In this document: in pieces, positions 1 through 8,700 of the stretch
How positions within the stretch are numbered: the first letter of the stretch is position 1
How the letters are laid out: each line of letters opens with the position of its first letter
NCBI GenBank assembly: GCA_902489855.1
Contig: CABUBS010000011.1
Span: 1 to 21,050, forward strand
Length of the DNA: 21,050 nt
Direction: 5' to 3'
DNA from: an uncultured Collinsella sp.
GTDB taxonomy: Bacteria > Actinomycetota > Coriobacteriia > Coriobacteriales > Coriobacteriaceae
Made by a program: the position numbers and the translations under genes
The notes under the pieces: model-generated
Databases searched by the model: none
Seen by the model: only the letters and a program-made list of their open reading frames with translations
Told to the model about the DNA's origin: nothing

Positions 1-89
1 CCATTGGCAGGACCGTTGCCGCCATGGGCATCGCTGGTGCCACGGTTGCGGCAGCCGGCATCGCTGCCGCGCGCCGTCGCGAGGAATAA
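1..89 (+). CDS. 3' end of a sortase-anchored surface protein (partial)
   Basis: Only the last 28 codons lie in the window; the frame runs from base 3 to the TAA at 87-89. They encode a hydrophobic Ala/Gly/Val segment (MGIAGATVAAAGIAAA) and a positively charged end (RRREE). This is almost the same as the C-termini of the next two genes, where the segment follows an LxxTG motif, so it is read as the membrane-anchor part of a third cell-wall surface protein. The LxxTG motif itself would lie upstream of the window. Nothing can be said about the body of the protein. Confidence 0.8.
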   Translation, partial: IGRTVAAMGIAGATVAAAGIAAARRREE

Positions 90-138
90 CAATTTCGTCT
101 AGGGCAAGCGGGGCATAAAGCCTCAGTGCGTTTGATTG

Positions 139-180
139 AGCCGCCACGCAAGGATTTGCGTCCACGCGTGGCGGCTTTTG
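139..180 (+). terminator. Intrinsic terminator of the upstream surface-protein gene
   Basis: A perfect 11-bp stem (139-149 with 166-176, AGCCGCCACGC and its complement) closes a 16-nt loop and runs into TTTT at 176-179. It starts 49 nt after the TAA at 87-89, so it fits as the terminator of the partial gene and separates it from the next gene's promoter region. Confidence 0.85.
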
Positions 181-182
181 CA

Positions 183-220
183 TTTGCGCAGGTAGGGACG
201 CGGGTTCGCATATACGAACC
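183..220 (+). promoter_or_regulatory. Shared promoter/operator module upstream of the first anchored protein
   Basis: TTTGCGCAGGTAG (183-195) is followed by the 18-bp inverted repeat GGTTCGCATATACGAACC (203-220). The same arrangement with the same 19-nt offset occurs at 2663-2700 in front of the giant adhesin. TTGCGC could be a -35 and CATATA a -10 (19-nt gap, rather long), which would put the palindrome over the -10 like a repressor operator. The palindrome ends 66 nt before the ATG. Conservation and spacing are seen directly; the promoter and operator roles are inference. Confidence 0.55.
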
Positions 221-286
221 TAGGCGTGGCGCCCGGTTTGCCGCACTGTGATGTCATGGAAACAAACCTCGATTAAGGAGGACGAC

Positions 287-2272
287 ATGCAAGGACAACA
301 TTTTGCCAAGCAGACGCAGCGCGAGCGCGCTTGCTCGCTCGTTCACGGTACTTGGCGTTGCGCGGGTGTGAGGGTCGCCAGCGTCGGTGCGTGCGCGCTC
401 ATGGTCGGCCAGCTGTTACTGCCGAGTGTGGCGCTTGCGACCGAATGTGCGGATTCTGCTGCTACGACGGGTGAGGTCGCTGCGGCTCCTGCGGCGCCGG
501 CGGCTACGGTGGATGCGAATGCGGCGACAACACCGACAACCGAGGCTGCTCCGGCAACTCAGAACGAGGCCGATACTCAGCAGGTATCTTTGGCTGACAC
601 CGTCGAAGGGGCTGGCGATGCAATGCCCGCCGAGCAAAACGCTTCCAGCAACAACGCCGCCATGCCGGCAGACAACGCCATTATGCCCTGCGGTGTGACC
701 GACGTGACGGGTGGGGGTGGCGTTAAGGTCAACACGACCGTGGTCAATCACTACACGGACTGCGTGCTTCCGAGCAATGTCACACTCGAAAAGGGCCAGT
801 CGTATACCTATAATATTCCCGATGTCGAGGGCGGTATGCCGGATAAGCCGCTCCGCGAACTTATCGAAACCAAGTACTACCGGGCCGATGCTGCTTCGGG
901 CACCCTGGCTGAAGTCCAGGACGCATCTATGTCCGATGTGACGGCTCGCTTTGAGCCTGTTGACGATCACATGAGGCTGACGCTGACCTTTACGGGTGGC
1001 GCGGCGGGCGGCTCGTATCGACTCACGCGCACTGAGACTCTTTATATTGGCGCGGCACTGACGTATACCGGAACCGACTATGAGGGCGACAATATCATTG
1101 TGGGCGACCCTGATGACATCTTCAACGCCTACAGGCCGAGCGGTTCGGTCGTCATCAACGAAACCAGGGATGACTACTATATTCGCTACAACATCGACAG
1201 CGCCATAACGCTCGTAGCGTCAGAAAGCCAAGCCCTTGAGAACCTGAACGTCAACGACGTGAAGACCGACTACGCGCCCGGCGAGGCGCCGCGCGCGACC
1301 GCGACGATCCCCGCCGCCGATGCCGACAAGTACGAGATCGCGTATGAGTGCTGGGAGGAGATGGATGGCAGCGACCCTGCGGAGCTCACGCCCGTTGCCT
1401 TCTGGTATTCCGACCCTGCCAAGTATCCGACGGGCGCGAGGAGGATCGAACACTTCGAAGAGGGCAAGTTCTACATGTACTCCGTTGAGCTGAGGCTCAA
1501 GGGCGACAATACCGTGGCCGATGACTGCATGATGTACGTCAACGGTCATTGGGCGCACCACATCAAGACCGTCAACGGCGTCTTCGCGCCAAACGCCGAC
1601 AATATGCTGTGCGAGCAGCCGATCGACGAATGGCGGGCCATCGACGTTATCGAGATCAACGGCGCCACGACCACCTTCAAGGCGGGCGATAGGCCGGTCT
1701 TTACGGCGAATGTTCCGATGGGTTCCAACTCCCTTCCTCAGTGTGAGTTCTGGACGGGCAGCGACGGCAGCGAAGTGAACTCTCAGGAGTTCTGGGATCA
1801 GAACATTACGAACCACATCGACGCCTTTAAGCCTGGCGTGACCTATCGCTACGGCATCTACCTCAAGTCCGCGCGCGGCTTCTACTTCACGTCCGACACC
1901 AAGTTGGTGATCAACGGCCAGGAGTGCGGCTACCAGGTCGCGGATAGCGTATCCGATGAGGACAGCGGCTGGATCTACACCCTGTGGCTCAACACCGATC
2001 TGACGTTTACGCCCGAGGCCACGCCGGCCCCGGTCGATCCCGAGAAGCCGGCGCCGCAGCCCGAGACGAAGCCCGACACCAAGCCGGCTGCAGCGCCGAC
2101 CACTACGACCACCACGACCAAGACGGCTGCCAAGACCACGCCGGCCAAGAAGTCTGACGCCGTCCTGGTTGCTACGGGCGACAACACCGCCATGACGGTC
2201 GCCGCCCTGGGAATCGCCGGCGCAACCGTTGCCGCAGCCGGTGTCGCCGCGACCAAGCGCCGCAAGCGCTAG
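287..2272 (+). CDS. LxxTG-anchored surface protein with repeated beta domains
   Basis: This is a 661-aa secreted protein, probably linked to the cell wall by sortase; its ligand is unknown. The ATG at 287 is chosen because AAGGAGG (275-281) sits 5 nt upstream; in-frame starts at 248 and 251 lack such a site. Residues 1-51 form a signal peptide (hydrophobic ASVGACALMVGQLLL, cleavage after VALA). Residues 52 to about 150 are Ala/Thr-rich low complexity. Two similar domains of about 130 residues (about 318-448 and 449-576) share an opening strand, a 'F..G..Y.Y.v.L' segment and a 'vNG' turn. A Pro/Thr/Lys stalk with seven consecutive Thr leads to LVATG (627-631), a hydrophobic stretch and KRRKR. 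LVATG departs from classical LPxTG. The secretion and anchoring call is firm; adhesion as its job is inference from context. Confidence 0.88.
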   Translation: MQGQHFAKQTQRERACSLVHGTWRCAGVRVASVGACALMVGQLLLPSVALATECADSAATTGEVAAAPAAPAATVDANAATTPTTEAAPATQNEADTQQVSLADTVEGAGDAMPAEQNASSNNAAMPADNAIMPCGVTDVTGGGGVKVNTTVVNHYTDCVLPSNVTLEKGQSYTYNIPDVEGGMPDKPLRELIETKYYRADAASGTLAEVQDASMSDVTARFEPVDDHMRLTLTFTGGAAGGSYRLTRTETLYIGAALTYTGTDYEGDNIIVGDPDDIFNAYRPSGSVVINETRDDYYIRYNIDSAITLVASESQALENLNVNDVKTDYAPGEAPRATATIPAADADKYEIAYECWEEMDGSDPAELTPVAFWYSDPAKYPTGARRIEHFEEGKFYMYSVELRLKGDNTVADDCMMYVNGHWAHHIKTVNGVFAPNADNMLCEQPIDEWRAIDVIEINGATTTFKAGDRPVFTANVPMGSNSLPQCEFWTGSDGSEVNSQEFWDQNITNHIDAFKPGVTYRYGIYLKSARGFYFTSDTKLVINGQECGYQVADSVSDEDSGWIYTLWLNTDLTFTPEATPAPVDPEKPAPQPETKPDTKPAAAPTTTTTTTKTAAKTTPAKKSDAVLVATGDNTAMTVAALGIAGATVAAAGVAATKRRKR

Positions 2273-2309
2273 GTTTTGGTGGCTGCCCTCGTTCTCGGCG
2301 TCAGCAAAA

Positions 2310-2605
2310 TCTCAATCTGTAACACCTGGCCACCCAAAACGGCCCAAGATGTTACAGATTGAGATGAACCGCCTGACTGCCAACCTAATGTCTCGATCTG
2401 TAACACCAAACGAGGAATTTGGGTTCCAGATGTTACAGATTGAGACAAGCTAGCGAGTGTCGGAACAACGTCTCAATCTGTAACACGTAGCGGGAGATTT
2501 GGCCTCTTACTGTTACAGATTGAGATGAACGGGCGGACGCTCGCACAATGTCTCGATCTGTAACATCTACGGGGCTCTACGTGGCCTACCTGTTACAGAT
2601 CGAGA
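2310..2605 (+). repeat. Array 1: four hairpins of a 15-bp inverted repeat, 40-nt register
   Basis: Eight copies of a 15-bp word alternate in orientation (TCTCAATCTGTAACA, then TGTTACAGATTGAGA). They start at 2310, 2350, 2391, 2431, 2471, 2511, 2551 and 2591, so the step is 40, 41, 40, 40, 40, 40, 40. Each left-right pair encloses a 25-nt loop, and neighbouring hairpins are 25-26 nt apart. Loop sequences differ from one another. The array begins 38 nt after the stop codon of the anchored protein, so it would form most of that mRNA's 3' untranslated region. It is not CRISPR: orientation alternates, the repeat is short, and the spacers correspond in order to those of the second array at 9427-9642. 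Confidence 0.97.
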
Positions 2606-2628
2606 CAAACCGACCGGCCGAGTCCAGG

Positions 2629-2663
2629 ACCACCGCAAAGGTGCCTGTCTCCTTTGTGGTGGT
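2629..2663. repeat. GGTGCCTGTC hairpin (REP-like), possible terminator
   Basis: A 13-bp stem with one G-T pair (2629-2641 with 2651-2663) encloses the loop TGCCTGTCT. The stem ends in CCTTTGTGGTGGT, with no T run after it. The same hairpin core recurs at 9677-9711 after the second array, which points to a dispersed repeat family. It lies between the repeat array and the next gene's promoter module and may help end transcription. Confidence 0.75.
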
Positions 2664-2707
2664 TTGCGCAGGTAGAACGGTAGGTTCGTATATATGAACC
2701 TACCGTT
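2663..2707 (+). promoter_or_regulatory. Promoter/operator module with 32-bp palindrome upstream of the giant adhesin
   Basis: TTTGCGCAGGTAG (2663-2675) is followed by a nearly perfect 32-bp palindrome (2676-2707): 12-bp arms AACGGTAGGTTC and GAACCTACCGTT around GTATATAT. Its inner 18 bp (2683-2700) match the palindrome at 203-220 at 16 of 18 positions. It ends about 62 nt before the ATG. A dimeric regulator site overlapping a TATATA -10, or a 5' mRNA hairpin, would both fit. The symmetry is seen directly; function is inference. Confidence 0.6.
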
Positions 2708-2768
2708 CGCTTTGTTTTTGGACGACGATTACGCTGGATGACTTTTGGTTTGCAGGAAAGGAACGACC

Positions 2769-5700
2769 ATGAGGTGGACCACTGTTCGAGCGCTTTGCTG
2801 CCGCCTGACCGTTGCCGCGGTGACCCTCACCATGGTGACGGGTTCGTTGCCCACGGGCGCGTTTGCCGAGACCCTCACCACCGACGGCGCTTTTGTGCAG
2901 ACGGATAACGGCCAAGTAGCCGACGCCGCTCCCGCCGATTCGGCTGACGCCCAAACGTCAGGCTCGGCTTCCGCCGACCTCGCGGCCGATGCCGGCGCTG
3001 CCGGCCCCACAGTGCTCGATGCCGATGACACCCCTACGCCCCCGGCCTCCGAGATTGCATCGGCGGCGGGCCTGACGGGCGCCGGGCAGACCGAGAGCAC
3101 GCCCGTGGGTACGCTCGCCACCGATCTTGTCGAGGGTAAGGAACTCGCCGAGCAGCAGAAGCAAGAGGAGACCGCCGAAGCCGAAGCAACCTGGAATGAG
3201 GATCTTGGGCTCTGGATGACCTCGAAGGGCGCCACGGGCGTAAAGGACGAATACGACGATGGCTACGTGGCCGGCGAGCAGACCCCCGCGCAGTACTACT
3301 TCTCGATTGATAGCCTCACCAACGAAATTTCTATCGAGTATGGCGATGCGGGCATTACCACGTTGGAGGCGCCCTCGACCATCGACGACAAAAATGTCGT
3401 AAGCCTTACGGGTATGGGAAGCGCTGCGCTCACATCGATCACCTTCGCCCCTAATTCGCATGTCCGCTCGGTTGGAGGCTTGGGCGGCAGCAGCATCAAA
3501 GAGATCGCACTGCCCGATTCGGTCGAGGAGCTCAAGAGCTATGCATTCTACAAAAGCAAGACGCTCCAAACGGTAACCTGGCCCAACAACGCGGCCTTTA
3601 CCACGATTCCCGAGCAGGCCTTTAAGGAATGTGAACAACTTGACGACAAGGTGGTGGCAACGCTGCCGCCTTCGGTCAAAACTATCGACTATCTTGCATT
3701 CGCCTATTGCGGCGTGCCACAGTTCTATGTCTCGGACACAACAGTGCTCACCTTTACGCAGATCAATGTGCCGGGCACGGTGGAGCGGATTGAGCGCAAT
3801 GCCTTTGACGGGTGCTCGCATGTGTCGTCGGTGACGATCGGCGACGGCGTTAAATATATCGGAGCGCACGCGTTCGCCTCTCTTGATCCTGCGATTGCCG
3901 GCAAAGAGATTGTGCTACCCAAAAGCGTGGAAATGATAGAGTGGGGAGCTTTTGAGAACACGAGATACGGAAACGAGACGAACCATAATGCCGTTGCCCT
4001 GCGCGTGATGAACCCCGATCTTCAGTTTGGTGAGGCGGGCTATCCGGGCGACTATAATGAGCGCGTGACAATCGATGGCGTAACGTATGCGATTCCCTTT
4101 AGTGAAGGCCAGACCATCTATGCCTATGCGACCGATTCGGCTGGCAACCCCTCGATGGTCAAAAAGCTTGCCGATGCCGTGGCCGATTGCAAGGACTCCG
4201 TCGATTCCTCGAAGCCTGCCTACACGTTTGAGTGGATGGGCGAGGCGGCCCAGGTGACGGGCAAACTTCCCCAGAGAGCGACGGCTACACTCGTGCAGGC
4301 GGGGCAGTCCACGCCGCTGGCGGTTGGCGATGACGGCAGCTTTACAGCGGACGCTCTCTCCAAGACAGCAGCCACCCTGCGCATTTCGCTCAGCGGTTAC
4401 TATGACATGGTGCTGGCGCGCCCGGGCGACCAGATGACGGGCACATGGAATATCGGAGAGATTAAGGCGGAGGACTTTACCAAGATTCCGACTTCGCGTG
4501 CGATTGAGCTCAATGTGGCCTATCTCGAACCGGTCGCAGGCCAGGATAAGACCGAACGCATTGAGCTCGACAGTCTCGATAACATCGATTTGACGGTGAA
4601 GAGCGGCGGCAAGACGCTTAAGCCTGCCAAGGGTGACAAGGAAAACGACTTCCGTATCCAGGGCACAGCGCTCGTGGTGTCGCAGGCCATTGCCGACGCG
4701 GACCAGGATCTGGAGATAACGCTCGAGCCCAAAGACAGCCTCAAGCTGGGTGGGGCGACGGCGACGGTGAAGCCTTCGGCCGGCAAGGTCGATATCGACT
4801 TGAAGCCTTGGGGCACGGCGACGGTCACGACCAAGGGCGACTACCAGGGAGCCAACCGCGTGCTGGTGTTCCGTACGTCCGACGGCAAGCTAGTTGCCGA
4901 CGGTGTCACCTATCTGATGGGTTACGAAGACGATGGCACCACGCCTATCATGAAGGCCGAGACGCCGCGCCTTAAGGCCGGTTCGTACACTATCGTCGCC
5001 TTTAACAAGACGAGCTACGAAATCCAAGCGACGAGCTATTCCACGTTTAGCCGCCTGGGACTGACCGTGGGTAAGCATATCGCGCAAAAACAGGTGAAGA
5101 TCGAGGACGGCAAGCAGCTCGATGTGACGCTCGACGTTCCCGCGTTTGACGCGGAGACCTATCGTGCCGAGCGCGGGCTGACGGCGGGCTCGGTTATTGC
5201 CGAGTCGCCCGCAGTTACCGGCGTGGAGACCGAGCTGCGCATTCATTACGAGCTCAAGGACAGCCAGGCTGCCAAGATTGAGATTCCGCTGGCCAAGGAT
5301 GCCGTCGAGGATGTGTCCGCAGGCGCTCGCGAAGCCGGCGCCAGCTCCGATGCCATGTGGGCTGGCACAACTTGGGAGGGCGACAACCTCGTTCTCGATA
5401 TGAAGAAGAGTGCGGGCGCCGATGTGTTTGTGCGCTTTAAGCCTAAGGCCGCAGGCGCCTATGCCATCTCGCCGCTCATTACGCTTGGCGAGGTGACATT
5501 GCCGCTGGGGAGCACGACGCTCGAGGTTAGCGGATCGCGCATCGAGGTCGACAGCACCGACGTTCACGGTCTGCTGGGCAATGTGGCCTACGTTTATGCA
5601 GCGCCGGGCAAGAGCGTGCAGCTTACCGTGGGGACGGGTGCCTCGGCTGCAAAGTACACCGGCAAGACCAATAAACTCGGCCGTGCCAAGATTGAATACG

Positions 5701-8700
5701 ACCTGCCGCAGGATACGCTTGCCGCCGAGCGTGTGACGCTCGAAGCGCGCGTGGGCTCGACCGATGTTGCCGCCGCTGCTGCCGAGGTAACGGCTCGCAA
5801 TTATGTGCGCTATGTTCCGGGCGCTTCGGTTTGGAACTTTGACGTGACGTATCGCGGCGGTACGCAGAACCTGGTTAAGGACGGCAAGGATACGGGTAAG
5901 AGCCTGTGGACCTTCCACCATCTGCCGCAAAAGAAGAACGCCTATTGGACGTTCGATATTACGCTCGAGGTGGGAAACGAGGAGGCCGCCGACACGCTCG
6001 ACCTGTACGTGGACTGCGTGGATGGCAAGACGGTGACGATTCCTCTGACTCAAAAGTCGCGCGAGGGCACCCGTGTACGCTATGTGGCGGAGTATGTGGA
6101 CGAGGGTTACCTTAAGCTGCTCGACGAGTTTAACAGGGCGAATGACTCGACCTATGTGAACTGCGGCAACTTTGAGCAAATCTTTATGCCGCAGACCTAC
6201 CGCATCTCCAATGCTCAGCTTATGACCATGCTGAGTTTTGACGCCAACGCTTCGGCCAAAAAGCATTCCGCCGCGGCCGAGGAGCGCCAGCAGGAGTTCT
6301 CGAATGCCGTGCAGCAGTGGCACGAGTATATGATGGATAACTCGTTTAATGATGTCGACGAGGCCTTTAACGACGCGATTGACCAGATGGTCGCCGATGC
6401 GTTTGCCGAGGAGGACGAGAACGGTAAAGAGGACGAAGCCCAAGGTGGAGCTGCCCGTAAGGCTCGCCGCGCCCCTGCCGCCAGCGACGGCGAGGGTGAT
6501 GATGCTGGCAACGACGAGGCCGCGCAGTTTGCGGCCGAGCTCAAGGCCGCGGTCGGCGGGTCGGCGGCGCTGCTGACCCAGCAGGGCGACAGCTATGGCG
6601 TCAATGTGGACAAAATGATCTTTGAGGATGCTTATGGTACCAGCGAAGATTGGTATCAGGAACTCGCGGCGGCCCAGGGCTCGAACGCTGCGGATGCGGC
6701 CGCCATCAAGGAACTCGTCGACCATGCGTCGCGAGCGGAGTTTATTGCCCAGCAGGCCGAGGATCTGGTGGGCCAGTCGATGGGTATCGGCCAGCTCAAC
6801 CAATACGGAAGCTGGAATGACGCAACCGCTGCGGCGCTCAACAAGTGTGCGGGCATTAAGGCCAGTGAGTACAACGGCCAGTCGACGAGCGGGTTTAACG
6901 ATTTGGGCCAGGCGCTCGGCAGCTCGCTGAGCTACAAGGCGGCTGACGACGATACCGTCAAGGGCTTTAAGGTCGCCGCGCCCGATGGCGAGCAGACGGC
7001 CTATATCGAGTCGGAATTTATCGAGAACTCCAATAACAACAAGAACCAGGCGCTTCTGTTTAACTCGATCGCCATGCAGTGCGACATTCTGGACGACCTG
7101 TACGACAACTGGAATGTGGTCCATAGCCTCAACAACTCCAAGGTGCGCGGATGGCTCATGGCCTGGAAGCGCAACGGCGACGTGAGCGCCCATATGAAGC
7201 TCATCCGCACGATCCGTTCGCTCAAGAGCTATAAGATCGAGTGCGAGATGTTCGGACAGGTCTTTAAGACCGATGCGTGGAAGGCGGCCGGCCAGGCGTT
7301 TCCCGCGGCGACCCAGGGCATCGGCATCTTTACCGGCATTTACGGCGTGAACGATGCCAGCAAGAACTGGGAGAACGTGAACGTCCGTATGCAGAAGGTG
7401 AAGGGCGAGCGCGAGGGCTATGAGCTTCAGCATACGCGCCTGCTTGCCAAGCCCGAGAAGACCGAGGACGACTGGAAGTGCATTTCCGCGCTGCGCGACG
7501 CCATGGAGAAGGCGCGTGCGTTTGAGGATCTGCTGCATCGCCAGCTCTGCCACGACAGCACCGATGTGGCGGTGGGCTCCATTATGACAATCGCCGGCGT
7601 GCTGACGGCCGGTTCGGCGGGTACCGTGGTGGGCGCTGCCTATGACGCGGCTTCGACCAGCGTAGGTTCGGAGCGCGCGATTAAGCTGACCAATGCCGAA
7701 TGCGCCTACGATGTTGCCTGCGAGCAGGTGGAGCGCGCGTGCCAGAATCGTATTACGGTCAACTGGGGCGAGCTGACTGATACCGAGGTCTACAAGGCCA
7801 ACAAGGACGGCTTGATCTCGGACGAGAAGATGCAGTCGATCTTCGAGGCGCGTTATCGCAATGTGGCTGCCAAGGCTGCACCCGACCCTGCGGGCGTGGT
7901 GTACGAGGGCCTGCTGTCCAATACGGTTGAAGGCGCGACGGTTGAGCTGTGGAGCGCCGACGATGCGGCCGGTACCAATGCAGTGCGTTGGGATGCCGAG
8001 GAGTATGAGCAGGACAATCCGCTTGCAACGGGTGCGGACGGTGCGTACAACTGGAATACGCCGACCGGCTGGTATCAGGTGCGCGTGACCAAGGACGGGT
8101 ATGAGGAGGCGCGTTCGGCCTGGCTGCGCGTGCCGCCGATTCAGACTGAGGTGAACATTGGCTTGGCGTCGACGGCGGCGCCCGAGGTGGCTTCGGCCCA
8201 TGCCTATACCGATTGCGTCGAGGTTGAGTTTGCGCAGTATATGGATGCGAGTGACGATACCCTGGCCGCATTGTGCGCGCAGGGCTTGGGCGACGTGACG
8301 TATACGTGGCTCGATAAGCAGGACGATCCCAATGGCAAGCCGCTGTCGCGCGTGCTGCGTATTCGCTATGCCGATGCGTGTGAGGTGGGCTCGACGGTGT
8401 CGTTTGAGCTCGACGGTGCTCGCAACTACGCCGGCACGGCCATGGCGCGCTGGGCAAGCGGCGAGCTTGTCGTGGGCGTTCGTGCCGACAAACTCAAGCT
8501 CAACGTGGAGCAGGCCGTGACCATGCTTGAGGGCAGTGACTTTGAGCTGGTGGCGCACGTGACCGATAAGGCGGGCAAGCCGTTTGCGGGCGCCAAGGTT
8601 AGTGTTGGGCTGGAGTCCTCGGCTATCTGCTCTGTCGATGCCAACCAGGCCGTGACGGGCGAGGACGGCGCGGCGACGTTTGTGCTGCATGGTGCTCTGC

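Noticed and set aside
248..286. Upstream starts (248, 251) for the first anchored protein
   Set aside because: The AAGGAGG site is placed correctly only for the ATG at 287.
2229..2453. Small ORF running into the repeat array
   Set aside because: It begins inside the 3' end of the anchored protein gene in another frame and simply translates the repeats; no ribosome site.
2310..2605. CRISPR array
   Set aside because: Repeats are only 15 bp and alternate in orientation. The 'spacers' are homologous to those of the second array, and no cas gene is present.
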